A stretch of DNA of 64,000 nucleotides from assembly GCF_013046825.1 (NCBI RefSeq), contig NZ_CP053187.1:589501-653500 (forward strand), written 5' to 3'. The notes under the pieces are model-generated. The model was not told the DNA's origin and did not search any database. It saw only the letters and a program-made list of their open reading frames with translations. Of the stretch, positions 1 to 11,262 are shown piece after piece. Numbering within the stretch: position 1 is the first letter of the stretch; the number at the start of each line of letters is the position of its first letter. Source of the stretch: Turicibacter sanguinis. GTDB lineage: Bacteria; Bacillota_I; Bacilli_A; MOL361; Turicibacteraceae. Made by a program: the position numbers and the translations under genes.

Positions 1-2263
<2,263 letters not shown>

Positions 2264-2285
2264 ACTAGTTCACCGTCCTTATTTA

Positions 2286-3788
2286 TTAATTGAAAACGGC
2301 TTTAAAGCTCTCAATTGCTTCGTTTAATAAATCTGTATCTGGTAAATCTTTTGTATCACGAATATGTGCAAAGATTTGTGGACGTTCATTTTCTAAGAAT
2401 GTGTATAATTCTTTTTCAAAACGAGCGATATCTGCTAATTCGATGCTATCTAAGAATCCATTAACTAATGCGTAGATGATACATACTTGTTTTTCAACCG
2501 CAACTGGTTGATTAACACCTTGTTTTAATACTTCAACTGTGCGTTCCCCGCGAGCAAGTTTAGCACGAGTTGACTCATCTAAGTCAGATCCGAATTGAGC
2601 GAAGGCTTCTAATTCACGGTAAGAAGCTAAATCAAGACGTAATGTCCCCGCAACTTTTTTCATTGCTTTGATTTGAGCAGATCCCCCTACACGTGATACT
2701 GATAACCCGGCATCAATCGCAGGACGGATACCAGAATGGAAGTAATCTGATTTTAAGAAGATTTGTCCATCTGTAATCGAAATAACGTTTGTTGCAACGT
2801 ATGCTGATAAGTCACCAGCTTGTGTTTCAATGAATGGTAAAGCAGTAATTGATCCTGCCCCTAACTCATCATTTAACTTCGCTGCACGCTCAAGTAAACG
2901 AGAATGTAAGTAGAATACATCCCCTGGATATGCTTCACGACCTGGTGGACGTTTTAATAATAATGATAACTCACGGTAAGCAGCTGCTTGTTTAGATAAA
3001 TCATCATAAATAATTAATACGTGTTTACCAGCGTACATGAACTCTTCTGCCATCGCAACACCTGAATATGGTGCAACGTATAACATTGGAGATGGTTGAG
3101 AAGCTGATGCAGATACAACGATTGTATAGTTCATTGCATCATGTTTCTTTAATGTTTCAACTACTGAGTTTACAGTAGATTCTTTTTGTCCAATAGCAAC
3201 ATAAATACAGATAACATCTTGACCTTTTTGGTTTAAGATTGTATCAACTGCGATTGCTGTTTTACCAGTTTGACGGTCACCGATGATTAACTCACGTTGT
3301 CCACGTCCGATTGGAACTAAAGCATCAATCGCTTTGATCCCTGTTTGTAATGGTTCATGAACTGATTTACGAGCCATTACTCCTGTTGCTTTTGCTTCTG
3401 TTGGACGATATTTATTCGTATCGATTGGACCTAATCCATCGATTGGATTTCCTAATGCGTCTACAACACGTCCGATTAATGCCTCTCCTACTGGAACAGA
3501 CATGATACGTCCTGTACGTTTAACTTCGTCACCTTCACTAATTGAACGGTACTCCCCTAAGATGATAACCCCAACGTTATCTTCTTCAAGGTTTTGTGCC
3601 ATCCCAACAGCACCTGAGGCAAATTCAATAATTTCCCCAGCCATGACATTTTGAAGACCATGAACACGAGCGATTCCGTCCCCAACTGTTAATACCGTAC
3701 CAGTTTCAGTTACATCTAATACTTGCTCATAGTTTTTAATTTGCTCGCGCAAAATTGCACTAATTTCTTCCGGTTTGATGGCCACCAA
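2286..3788 (-). CDS. atpA: ATP synthase F1 subunit alpha
   Basis: Non-catalytic nucleotide-binding subunit alternating with beta in the F1 hexamer. 500 residues, full length. The P-loop GDRQTGKT is present at about residues 170-177, with the typical [15 protein letters not shown] lead-in and the conserved [20 protein letters not shown] segment. Same operon; 14 bases separate it from atpH. Confidence 0.98.
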   Translation of the reverse strand: MVAIKPEEISAILREQIKNYEQVLDVTETGTVLTVGDGIARVHGLQNVMAGEIIEFASGAVGMAQNLEEDNVGVIILGEYRSISEGDEVKRTGRIMSVPVGEALIGRVVDALGNPIDGLGPIDTNKYRPTEAKATGVMARKSVHEPLQTGIKAIDALVPIGRGQRELIIGDRQTGKTAIAVDTILNQKGQDVICIYVAIGQKESTVNSVVETLKKHDAMNYTIVVSASASQPSPMLYVAPYSGVAMAEEFMYAGKHVLIIYDDLSKQAAAYRELSLLLKRPPGREAYPGDVFYLHSRLLERAAKLNDELGAGSITALPFIETQAGDLSAYVATNVISITDGQIFLKSDYFHSGIRPAIDAGLSVSRVGGSAQIKAMKKVAGTLRLDLASYRELEAFAQFGSDLDESTRAKLARGERTVEVLKQGVNQPVAVEKQVCIIYALVNGFLDSIELADIARFEKELYTFLENERPQIFAHIRDTKDLPDTDLLNEAIESFKAVFN

Positions 3789-3802
3789 TGCTCACCTCTA
3801 TT

Positions 3803-4345
3803 CTATTTTAACTCAACGTTCATTAGATTTTGTTTTAAGTTTTTTAATTGTAACTTAATTGTGTTGTCATAAACAACATCTCCTAAGTTTACTTTATAAC
3901 CACCAAGTAATGATGGATCAATAACTACGTTAAGCTTAACTTTTTGGTTTAATTTTTTTGTAAAAACATATGTTAACTGATTTAACTGAGCATCACTCAA
4001 TGGAACAGCTGAATAAACAGTTCCTTCAACAATGCCGAAATGCTCATTAACCATTTGGTTAAAGGCAACCACAATTTCATTTAATAAATCGATACGGTCT
4101 TTATCAATTAATACCATTAAAAAATTAACTGAAATTTGTGGAGTATTTGATGAGAAAATAGATTTAATTAATTGTTTTTTCTCTTCTTTATCTAGTTTTG
4201 GAAGTGTTAAAACATTTAAGAATTGTGGTTGTTCTTTTATAGATGAAACAATCACATTAAAATCATTTTTAACTTCTTCTAAAACATTTTCTTCTAAAGC
4301 AATATCATATAAAGCTTTAGCATAAGTAGAAGCAATTTTACTCAT
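3803..4345 (-). CDS. atpH: ATP synthase F1 subunit delta
   Basis: Peripheral stator subunit linking F1 to the b subunits (OSCP-type). I place the start at the ATG at 4345 (MSKIASTYAKALYDIALEE), because AGGTGG lies five bases before it; an in-frame GTG at 4354 sits inside that Shine-Dalgarno. This gives 180 residues, normal length. The start overlaps the last 8 bases of atpF, a translational-coupling arrangement common in atp operons. Confidence 0.95.
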   Translation of the reverse strand: MSKIASTYAKALYDIALEENVLEEVKNDFNVIVSSIKEQPQFLNVLTLPKLDKEEKKQLIKSIFSSNTPQISVNFLMVLIDKDRIDLLNEIVVAFNQMVNEHFGIVEGTVYSAVPLSDAQLNQLTYVFTKKLNQKVKLNVVIDPSLLGGYKVNLGDVVYDNTIKLQLKNLKQNLMNVELK

Positions 4346-4838
4346 GGCTTCCACCTACTTTAGATACGAATTGATTAAATAATTCATCGTGTGCTTTTGC
4401 ATCGATTTCTTTTTCAATCATTTTTTCTGCAGAACTTACTGCTAACTCAACGATATCCTCACGAATACTCGCATAAACAGCCTTACGTTCTTGTTCGATA
4501 TCGGCTGATGCTTTCGCTAATTTTTGTTGAGCTTCCATGCGAGCACTTGTCACGATTTCATCATGAATATTTTGTGCTTGTTTCTTAGAATTTTCAACGA
4601 TTTCACGTGCTTCATCGCGTGCAACTTGCACTTGCGCTTCTGCAGATTGTTTTAAAGCAATTGCATCTGCTTTTAACATTTCTGCATGATTAATCTCTTC
4701 AGAAACTAACTCTTGACGCTTACGTAAGAATTCTTTCATAGGAGCCCATGCAAAATGCTTAATGACAAAGAATAAGACTAGAGTCGACAAGATTTGTAAC
4801 GTGAAGTTGATCCAGTCTGGCATGATATAGATTTGCAA
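4338..4838 (-). CDS. atpF: ATP synthase F0 subunit b
   Basis: Membrane-anchored stator stalk. One N-terminal transmembrane helix (about residues 8-30) is followed by a long charged coiled coil rich in A, E, K and Q. The probable start is TTG at 4838, eight bases after GGGGG; the first ATG (4823) is 23 bases from that site, too far. 166 residues. It overlaps atpH by 8 bases. Confidence 0.94.
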   Translation of the reverse strand: MQIYIMPDWINFTLQILSTLVLFFVIKHFAWAPMKEFLRKRQELVSEEINHAEMLKADAIALKQSAEAQVQVARDEAREIVENSKKQAQNIHDEIVTSARMEAQQKLAKASADIEQERKAVYASIREDIVELAVSSAEKMIEKEIDAKAHDELFNQFVSKVGGSHE

Positions 4839-4892
4839 GTAGGTTGCCCCCTTTCTTATCAGTCTTAGATATAATTAGTTAGTTTATATGAA

Positions 4893-5177
4893 TTATAATT
4901 GACCGATGAATGGGTTGATGAATAATAAGATGATTGCTACTACGAATCCGTAGATTGCTGATGTTTCCGCGATCGCTTGACCTAAGATCATCATTTGCAT
5001 TACATCACCTTTTGCTTCTGGTTGACGTCCAACAGCTGCAGCAGCTTGACCTGCGGCATTACCTTGCCCGATCCCTGTCCCGATACCTGAACATACTGCG
5101 ATTCCAGCTCCAACAGCTGACATACCTAATACGAATGCTTCATTTGAAATTGTTGATGCAACAGTTTGTAAAAACAT
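4893..5177 (-). CDS. atpE: ATP synthase F0 subunit c, with Na+-type ligand residues
   Basis: Ring-forming proteolipid, 94 residues, two transmembrane helices joined by the RQPEAKGD loop. The ion-carrying carboxylate is E71 in LGQAIAETSAIYGF. Q38 in helix 1 (GIGTGIGQGNAAG), T72 directly after E71 and Y76 occupy the positions of the Na+ ligands Q32, E65, S66 and Y70 of the Ilyobacter tartaricus ring (Q-E spacing is 33 in both). Proton-specific Firmicute rings normally have a hydrophobic residue after the glutamate. This predicts Na+ coupling; the Pro of the classical PxxxQ motif is Thr here. Confidence 0.96.
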   Translation of the reverse strand: MFLQTVASTISNEAFVLGMSAVGAGIAVCSGIGTGIGQGNAAGQAAAAVGRQPEAKGDVMQMMILGQAIAETSAIYGFVVAIILLFINPFIGQL

Positions 5178-5227
5178 AATTAAATTCCTCCTAATAACTT
5201 GTTATTTTAATTTTTTTAATTTTTGGA

Positions 5228-5911
5228 TTACTCCATTGCCCCTTGTGTCCAAATCATGGTTAACATGATAAAGATGAGCGTTTGAATAACTCCCGCAAAG
5301 ATATCAAAATATCCATGCGCAAATGGAGCGATTAATGGTGAGAACCATCCAAGTGCTTGATATACAAGTGACATAATAATACCACCACTTAAAATATTAC
5401 CAAACAAACGGAAAGATAACGAGATTGGTTTCGCAAGCTCTCCAGTAATATTTAAAGGTAATAAGAATGGGAAGTCCCCAAGATATGTGTCGTATAAGTA
5501 ACCACCAATACCTTTAGTTTTGATCCCTGATCCAACCATTAAGACAATAGTCATAACAGCCAAGGCTAATGTGACGTTGTAATCTGATGTTGGTGCTGTT
5601 AATCCAATAAGCCCCAATAAATTGGCACAGACTAAATACACAGCTAAAGTTCCAATATATGGGGCAAATTTCATATGCTTAGTCCCCATTGTTTGATCTA
5701 CTAATCCTTCAATACCTGTAATCAGTATCTCTAAGAATAGGACAACACCCTTCGATGGTTTCGATGGATCTGCCTTTTTAACTTTGCTACCAAACCAGAT
5801 AAATAGTACACATAACACAACGACCAATAAAACTGAATTGGCAACCGTTGGATTAACTAATGTTTCTCCATTAGAATTTTCAACAACGATTTTCATTAGT
5901 AATGGACTCAT
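5228..5911 (-). CDS. atpB: ATP synthase F0 subunit a
   Basis: Stator channel subunit that passes ions to the c-ring. 227 residues, about five transmembrane segments; the conserved Arg-containing helix is visible as ISLSFRLFGNILSGG. The ATG at 5911 is seven bases after AGGAGG. 144 bases separate it from the AtpI-like gene; I see no convincing promoter or terminator in that gap. Confidence 0.97.
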   Translation of the reverse strand: MSPLLMKIVVENSNGETLVNPTVANSVLLVVVLCVLFIWFGSKVKKADPSKPSKGVVLFLEILITGIEGLVDQTMGTKHMKFAPYIGTLAVYLVCANLLGLIGLTAPTSDYNVTLALAVMTIVLMVGSGIKTKGIGGYLYDTYLGDFPFLLPLNITGELAKPISLSFRLFGNILSGGIIMSLVYQALGWFSPLIAPFAHGYFDIFAGVIQTLIFIMLTMIWTQGAME

Positions 5912-6055
5912 TCTTAACCTCCTTTCTTAGAGATTCATAGAAAATGAATCAATATTTTACTTTTTAATTCTTACCCCTAAAACACACATAATCTGTTTTA
6001 AGTTTTGGCTCTAGTTTGTTAAAAACAATCTATTGAGCTATATATTCAACGATGA

Positions 6056-6457
6056 TTACTTTTTGTTTTTTCCATAGCCAAACGTAAAGAAACCATCAGT
6101 TTGAATCGCAAATCGTACCATTGAAATTCCAATAATTGCTGCAATAAATGCATGAGTTCCAAACTGAACTGCTAGAACAAGTGTTGCGGCATAAATGACT
6201 AATCGAATAACTAAATTCGACATCATCGATGACCTAGCACCCTTTTCTTGACGATCTAGTGCATTTTTAGCACCAATAACAATTAATCGGAAATTAATAA
6301 GGTTAACAATAACTCCTAGCCAGTACCCGATTATCATATTTACCATTGGCCACTTAAATACCATTGCCACAATTGCAATTAAAAAAGTAAAAACCAATGC
6401 CAATTGAATAACTCTTTTAGGTACGACTCTAATTGGATCATTCTGTAATTGACTCAA
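6056..6457 (-). CDS. atpI: AtpI-like ATP synthase accessory membrane protein
   Basis: 133 residues with four predicted transmembrane helices, fitting the ATP synthase I-chain family encoded just upstream of atpB in many bacteria and linked to c-ring assembly. Identification rests on size, topology and position. The start overlaps the stop of the preceding 77-codon gene (shared ATGA at 6454-6457). Confidence 0.8.
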   Translation of the reverse strand: MSQLQNDPIRVVPKRVIQLALVFTFLIAIVAMVFKWPMVNMIIGYWLGVIVNLINFRLIVIGAKNALDRQEKGARSSMMSNLVIRLVIYAATLVLAVQFGTHAFIAAIIGISMVRFAIQTDGFFTFGYGKNKK

Positions 6458-6687
6458 GACTTATCCCTCTTATCTATTTTAATTATTAACAGATAAACAC
6501 TTTTAATGCCGCTGAAGAACCCGATAAAGATAAATAATAATAAAAATAACGGAGATGTATGCAACCACTGGTCAAGATATTTACCGATAAATAAACCAAC
6601 CATAATATTAGCTACCATCGTAATTCCAACCTGTGACATAAGCGTCATCCACTTCATGGCTTTTACAACTTTAGGTGATTCACTCAT
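6454..6687 (-). CDS. AtpZ/AtpI-family small membrane protein
   Basis: 77 residues, two transmembrane helices with a short loop carrying GLFIGKYLDQWLHTSP, the pattern of the small AtpZ-type proteins encoded at the head of atp operons and proposed to work with AtpI. It starts at the base after the upp stop and overlaps the next gene by 4 bases, so upp and atp are probably co-transcribed. Confidence 0.75.
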   Translation of the reverse strand: MSESPKVVKAMKWMTLMSQVGITMVANIMVGLFIGKYLDQWLHTSPLFLLLFIFIGFFSGIKSVYLLIIKIDKRDKS

Positions 6688-7317
6688 TTATTTCGTTCCG
6701 AAAATTCGGTCTCCTGCATCTCCAAGACCAGGTACAATGTAACCTTTTTCGTTCAATTTCTCATCTAAAGATGCTAAGTAAATTGTTACATCTGGGTGAG
6801 CTTCATTAACTGCTTTAACTCCTTCAGGTGCACCAACTAAACAAACAAGTTTAATATTTTTAGCTCCGCGTTTTTTAATTGAATTGATTGCTGCAATAGC
6901 AGATCCCCCTGTTGCTAACATCGGGTCAACAATGAAAATATCACGTTGATCAAGTCCATCTGGGAACTTTGCGAAATACTCAACTGGTTGTAATGTCTCT
7001 TCATCACGGAAAATTCCAATATGTCCAATACGAGCAGATGGAATCATTTGTAAGATACCGTCAACCATTCCAAGACCAGCACGTAAAATTGGTACAACAA
7101 CCATTTTTTTACCTGCAATAACATTAGCCTTAGTTGTTGCAACTGGTGTTTGAATTTCGATTTGTTCTAATGGTAAATCACGCGTAATTTCATAAACCAT
7201 TAATCCACCGATTTCATTAATCATTTGGCGAAATTGAGTTGTCGATGTTTCCTTTTGTCGGATTTGTGTTAGCTTATGTTGAATTAACGGATGATCTAAA
7301 ATATTAACTTTAATCAC
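6688..7317 (-). CDS. upp: Uracil phosphoribosyltransferase
   Basis: Salvage enzyme making UMP from uracil and PRPP in the cytosol. Start chosen at GTG 7317 ([16 protein letters not shown]), six bases after AGAGGTG; the GTG at 7326 lies within that site. This gives 209 residues, the usual length. The PRPP loop ([15 protein letters not shown]) and C-terminal [12 protein letters not shown] are intact. A promoter is visible at 7365-7393. The upp-atp adjacency is the Bacillus order. Confidence 0.97.
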   Translation of the reverse strand: MIKVNILDHPLIQHKLTQIRQKETSTTQFRQMINEIGGLMVYEITRDLPLEQIEIQTPVATTKANVIAGKKMVVVPILRAGLGMVDGILQMIPSARIGHIGIFRDEETLQPVEYFAKFPDGLDQRDIFIVDPMLATGGSAIAAINSIKKRGAKNIKLVCLVGAPEGVKAVNEAHPDVTIYLASLDEKLNEKGYIVPGLGDAGDRIFGTK

Positions 7318-7364
7318 GTCGGTCACCTCTTTTTTTTCTATAATTTTTCATAATTCATTTAGTA

Positions 7365-7393
7365 ATTCTACAACTTTTTAACTATCATTTCAA
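7365..7393 (-). promoter_or_regulatory. Probable sigma-A promoter of upp-atp
   Basis: On the minus strand TTGAAA (7393-7388), a 17-base spacer and TAGAAT (7370-7365), 48 bases upstream of the upp start. It lies after the rpiB terminator, so it can drive upp and the atp genes. Confidence 0.65.
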
Positions 7394-7525
7394 TCAATAA
7401 ATAGTATAAATCGTGAATACATTTACATGTTTCTACAAAATTTTTACGTTTATCATTTTTTTCAACAACATTATCTATTGTACACACTCTATCAGTTTGA
7501 ACGAATCTTACTATTTATATGTTTA

Positions 7526-7555
7526 ACAAAAAAAGAAATCCTATTTCAGGATTTC
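7526..7555 (-). terminator. Intrinsic terminator of rpiB
   Basis: Inverted repeat GAAATCC/GGATTTC at 7535-7555 followed on the minus strand by a run of T. The stem overlaps the last rpiB codons. Confidence 0.8.
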
Positions 7556-7996
7556 ATAAGCGTTTTCATATTTTGATATTTTCTCAACACGTGCAGTATG
7601 GTGTGCACCCATAAATTCCGTTGTTAACCATACAGAAACGATTTCACGAGCAAGACCCGGACCAATGACACGTCCTCCCATTGCTAAAACATTTGAATCG
7701 TTATGTTCGCGAGTTGCTTTTGCAGAAAATAAATCATGAACTAATGCACAACGAATTCCCTTAACTTTATTCGCTGCAATACTAATTCCGATTCCAGTAC
7801 CACAAATTAAGATTCCACGATCAAATTCTTTAGCTGCAACAGCTTCTGATACTTTAAACGCGTAATCTGGATAATCTACCGCACAATCATTATAACTTCC
7901 AAAGTCCTCATATTGTACATTCATATCGTTTAATAAAGCTAAAATTTCTTGTTTTAACGCAAATCCACCATGATCACATGCAATAGCTACTTTCAT
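7541..7996 (-). CDS. rpiB: Ribose-5-phosphate isomerase B (RpiB/LacAB family)
   Basis: Interconverts ribose 5-phosphate and ribulose 5-phosphate. Start at ATG 7996 (MKVAIACDHGGFALK), nine bases after AAGGAG; an upstream in-frame ATG is not supported. 151 residues. Family motifs: ACDHGG near the N terminus, GILICGTGIGISIAANK with the active-site Cys, and REHNDSNVLAMGGR. It equals ywlF in the conserved Bacillus order. Confidence 0.93.
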   Translation of the reverse strand: MKVAIACDHGGFALKQEILALLNDMNVQYEDFGSYNDCAVDYPDYAFKVSEAVAAKEFDRGILICGTGIGISIAANKVKGIRCALVHDLFSAKATREHNDSNVLAMGGRVIGPGLAREIVSVWLTTEFMGAHHTARVEKISKYENAYEILK

Positions 7997-8129
7997 GAAT
8001 ATACACTCCTTCTTACCTGTCAAAATCACATCCATTTTATTATATCATAAAATTTAGGTGATAAATAAAACTATCCTTCAAAATTTTCCCACTTTTATCT
8101 TCCATTTTTATCTAATCATTTCCATTTAT

Positions 8130-8546
8130 CTAAAATTTAATACTCATAACACGCATCTGATCATCTTTAAATAAATCTGATTCCCCTAAATTAGTTGGTT
8201 TCTTCACCTCAATAAATCCTAGTAATTCAAACAACTGGTAAGCATATGGTTGATTAGCCATTGAAATCAGTTGATTAATTCCCGCTGCCTTAGCACTAGC
8301 GTACAATTCAAAAAACATATTAACTAATAAATCGGGATTAATTTGATGATTATAAATGAAATAACGAATAATCCCTAATCCATCAAACTTTTCGTAAGAT
8401 ACCATCCCAGTCACCTCTTCGTCATTCTTAATTAAAACAGAATGGGCGATAATTTCCTCATTTACTGTTTCAATCCCTGATGCTCTTTTTACAAATTCAC
8501 ATACTAAATCATAATCTTCACTTGTATAACGTTTCACACTTGCCAT
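8130..8546 (-). CDS. GNAT-like N-acetyltransferase
   Basis: 138 residues. The layout fits a GNAT fold: N-terminal strand-helix (RYTSEDYDLVCEFV), a central MVSYEKF strand, and a C-terminal half ending YAYQLFELLGFIEVKK, where the LLGF segment matches the usual end of the acetyl-CoA domain. The canonical Q/RxxGxG/A loop is degenerate, so activity is uncertain. Its position matches the acetyltransferase ywlB of the Bacillus synteny block. Confidence 0.6.
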   Translation of the reverse strand: MASVKRYTSEDYDLVCEFVKRASGIETVNEEIIAHSVLIKNDEEVTGMVSYEKFDGLGIIRYFIYNHQINPDLLVNMFFELYASAKAAGINQLISMANQPYAYQLFELLGFIEVKKPTNLGESDLFKDDQMRVMSIKF

Positions 8547-8986
8547 AATCTACTCCCCCTCCTATATACATAACGATTCATAACCTGGATAATGAAAGTT
8601 GGTCTGAGTTATTCAGATACTTGATAATCAAGTCCAACTATAATCCCGATAAAAGTTTCTTTCTATATATCTACAGAAATGTTTTACACACTTTCGAATT
8701 AGACTCGATTGATGATATAAACACTAACTAGACGGGTCGCCTATTATTTTCAAATAAAATGACCTTCTATTAATAGGGCAATCAACTAATGTACAAAACT
8801 TAGCAGACTGATATAGAGAAAATTAATCACAGTTATATATCTAAATCTATATTCGCTATCTAGCTAAATTATTAATAAAATACTTAAATAACAAAAAAAG
8901 AATAACAAAGCAATTGCTGCTTCATTATTCTTAACTAGATAAAAGGAGTTGAATGGGAGTGTTTGTTTTTATAAGCAAAGAATATT
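8547..8986. other. 440-bp gene-free interval
   Basis: Between the acetyltransferase and spoIIR. Apart from the spoIIR terminator at its right end it is AT-rich with no convincing ORF, promoter or strong hairpin that I can see. Base composition is ordinary (about 11 G in the line 8581-8640), a useful contrast with the G-free locus at 19.9-21.6 kb. Confidence 0.6.
8893..8932 (-). terminator. Intrinsic terminator of spoIIR
   Basis: Stem AAGAATAA/TTATTCTT (8898-8905 with 8925-8932) with an inner AAGCA/TGCTT hairpin, followed on the minus strand by a T run. Confidence 0.8.
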
Positions 8987-9697
8987 TTAATATTCATCCT
9001 CATATAAATACCAATTTGCTTTTGCTGATTGATCTACCTTTGCATAAGTATTCTCATTTACTTTAGTGTCACGCCCACCAAAAAGAGTTTCAAACACTTC
9101 ACCAAAATATGATTTAAATTGTTTAGTTTGAAATGCCTCTTGTGTTGTCTCCATTGCTGTATATTGAGCATTCCAATGATCGTCTGATTCCTCAGCTTTA
9201 GTTGCACTTGGACCTAAACAAAGATCAGGGTTCATAAAACACCACCAATTGTTACCAAGACCATCACCGATTGTAATAACTAAACTTTCATAGTAACCTG
9301 CATCATAAGTTGCTCCGTTGTATTGTTTTTCCGGAAATAAATGTGCACCATATGAAACCTCGAACTCTTCATCATAATTGATAGTATCTAAAACATAAGC
9401 TACTGTTTTTTCAATCTCACCAATATTTTCAACAATAAATTGTCGAGTTGAATCAATCGTTTCAAAATATGTTTTATTGTTTGCTAAATATTCATCAATA
9501 GCAAATCGAACCATTTTCTTAGCTTGTTGATCTTCATATTTATTTGAATTAGGAATAATACGAATTCTAATTGCTGTATCATTCACTGTCACAGTTTCCT
9601 CTGCATATGTTGTTTTTGTTTCAGTTTTTCCTATTTGGTATACTACTACCATCATAATTAAAGTTATTGCTACGATAATTTTTGTTTTGTTTGTCAT
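8987..9697 (-). CDS. spoIIR: Stage II sporulation protein R (SpoIIR)
   Basis: Secreted forespore signal that triggers SpoIIGA to process pro-sigma-E in the mother cell. Family marks: one N-terminal hydrophobic segment, then IRIRIIPNSNKYEDQ, SYGAHLFPEKQYNG, YYESLVITIGDG and GNNWWCFMNPDLC, the characteristic Trp-Trp-Cys block. Start uncertain: ATG 9697 (MTNKTKIIVAIT) has AAAGGG twelve bases upstream and puts the membrane segment at the N terminus; ATG 9709 and 9757 are in frame but badly spaced. The gene shows that the organism can sporulate. Confidence 0.92.
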   Translation of the reverse strand: MTNKTKIIVAITLIMMVVVYQIGKTETKTTYAEETVTVNDTAIRIRIIPNSNKYEDQQAKKMVRFAIDEYLANNKTYFETIDSTRQFIVENIGEIEKTVAYVLDTINYDEEFEVSYGAHLFPEKQYNGATYDAGYYESLVITIGDGLGNNWWCFMNPDLCLGPSATKAEESDDHWNAQYTAMETTQEAFQTKQFKSYFGEVFETLFGGRDTKVNENTYAKVDQSAKANWYLYEDEY

Positions 9698-9763
9698 CTC
9701 AAACACCATCCCTTTCGCTGATAACTCAGTATGGATGATTTTTTTAAAATTATACATCTAACT

Positions 9764-10366
9764 TTATTTTTTTAAAACTTTTTTTATTTCTTCTTCTGAA
9801 ATAGCACCTTGGCGTAAAATAACTATCTCACTTTGCGTGCAATCTAAAATAGTAGATGGTACTTTCTCCATCGTCTCTCCATCATCAATAACAAACTTCA
9901 CACGAGAGATAACTGGATTCGAAGTTTCTATCATTGTCGGACTAGGTTCTCCAGAAATATTAGCACTCGTTGTAGCTAAGGGCCCGACCTTCTCTAGCAA
10001 TTCAAGAGCCACTGGATGATTTGGAATACGTAATCCAATTGTCGATTTTCCACGTGTAATCTCATCTGCTAACTCCAACTTTGTATTCAATATTAGCGTC
10101 AATCCTCCAGGTAAAAAATTATCCACAAGCACCTTAACCTGTTGATCTAGTGGTCCAACAATCTCCTCCATCTGCATAACATTCGCACATAAAATAATCA
10201 GTGACTTATCTGTCGGACGATTCTTCACCTCAAAAATCTTATTCAAAGCAATGGGAGAATGAATATTAGCCCCAATTCCATACACCGTATCAGTTGGAAA
10301 AACAATGACATCATCTTCATGAAGTTGTCCTATTATTTCAGATAGCTGTTCCTTTTTAAAAATCAT
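9764..10366 (-). CDS. tsaC: Threonylcarbamoyl-AMP synthase, YrdC-domain only
   Basis: Makes L-threonylcarbamoyladenylate for the t6A37 modification of tRNA. 200 residues covering the YrdC domain: VFPTDTVYGIGAN, the KNRPTDKSLIILC loop, FLPGGLTLIL and PLATTSANISGEPSPT. The longer Sua5/YwlC proteins of Bacillus carry an extra C-terminal domain that is absent here. ATG at 10366 follows AGGAGG by seven bases; that Shine-Dalgarno can pair with an upstream TCCTCC (see findings). Confidence 0.93.
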   Translation of the reverse strand: MIFKKEQLSEIIGQLHEDDVIVFPTDTVYGIGANIHSPIALNKIFEVKNRPTDKSLIILCANVMQMEEIVGPLDQQVKVLVDNFLPGGLTLILNTKLELADEITRGKSTIGLRIPNHPVALELLEKVGPLATTSANISGEPSPTMIETSNPVISRVKFVIDDGETMEKVPSTILDCTQSEIVILRQGAISEEEIKKVLKK

Positions 10367-10381
10367 TCATATTCCTCCTAC

Positions 10382-10407
10382 AAAAAGGAGGATGTCTAAA
10401 GACATCC
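10382..10407 (-). terminator. Terminator-like hairpin upstream of tsaC
   Basis: GGATGTC TAAA GACATCC at 10390-10407; on the minus strand it is followed after a few bases by TTTTT (10386-10382). It would end transcription leaving the repeat array before tsaC, or act as an attenuator. Confidence 0.6.
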
Positions 10408-10518
10408 CCATTCTATACATTACTTACTCTATCATCATAATTAAAGATAGTATTCTCTCTTTGCTAATAATAACTAAGAGAACATTTGATTTATTTCATC
10501 TTAAGCAAGGTTCACCCC

Positions 10519-11262
10519 CGCCCACTAGCGGAGGAAAGCTAAGAGCTCTCTTCGCTCGCTTTCATCTTAAACGAGGTTCAATCTCTTACTTTATATCTCC
10601 CCAGTGGTTGAGGAAATCTAGCTTCGCTAGCCTGGGTCCCCCCGCCCACTAGCGGAGGAAAGCTAAGAGCTCTCTTCGCTCGCTTTCATCTTAAACGAGG
10701 TTCAATCTCTTACTTTATATCTCCCCAGTGGTTGAGGAAATCTAGCTTCGCTAGCCTGGGTCCCCCCGCCCACTAGCGGAGGAAAGCTAAGAGCTCTCTT
10801 CGCTCGCTTTCATCTTAAACGAGGTTCAATCTCTTACTTTATATCTCCCCAGTGGTTGAGGAAATCTAGCTTCGCTAGCCTGGGTCCCCTCGCCCACTAG
10901 CAGAGGAAAGCTAAGAGCTCTCTTCGCTCGCTTTCATCTTAAACGAGGTTCAATCTCTTACTTTATATCTCCCCAGTGATTGAGGAAATCTAGCTTCGCT
11001 AGCCTGGGTCCCCCCGCCCACTAGCAGAGGAAAGCTAAGAGCTCTCTTCGCTCGCTTTCATCTTAAACGAGGTTCAATCTCTTACTTTATATCTCCCCAG
11101 TGATTGAGGAAATCTAGCTTCGCTAGCCTGGGTCCCCCCGCCCACTAGCGGAGGAAAGCTAAGAGCTCTCTTCGCTCGCTTTCATCTTAAACGAGGTTCA
11201 ATCTCTTACTTTATATCTCCCCAGTGATTGAGGAAATCTAGCTTCGCTAGCCTGGGTCCCCC
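10519..11262. repeat. Six tandem copies of a 124-bp unit
   Basis: The motif CCCACTAGC starts at 10521, 10645, 10769, 10893, 11017 and 11141, exactly 124 bp apart; the last copy ends one base before the prmC stop codon. Copies are almost identical. They differ at a G/A in GTGGTTG (copies 1-3) versus GTGATTG (copies 4-6), and AGCGGAGG versus AGCAGAGG (copies 4, 5). Each unit has a CTAGC-TTC-GCTAG hairpin, a GAGC-TCTCTTC-GCTC hairpin and a C run. A partial copy of the unit precedes the array (about 10497-10518). Open frames across it are by-products of the repeat. Confidence 0.95.

Noticed and set aside
2290-2475. Antisense frames inside atpA and other conserved genes
   Set aside because: They lie opposite highly conserved coding sequence, without start signals; by-products of codon use.
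10392-10652. Open frame of 86 codons on the plus strand
   Set aside because: It runs into the 124-bp repeat array, has no Shine-Dalgarno and its length depends only on the repeat; not a gene.
10497-11262. CRISPR array
   Set aside because: Units are 124 bp and contiguous, without unique spacers, and no cas gene is present.
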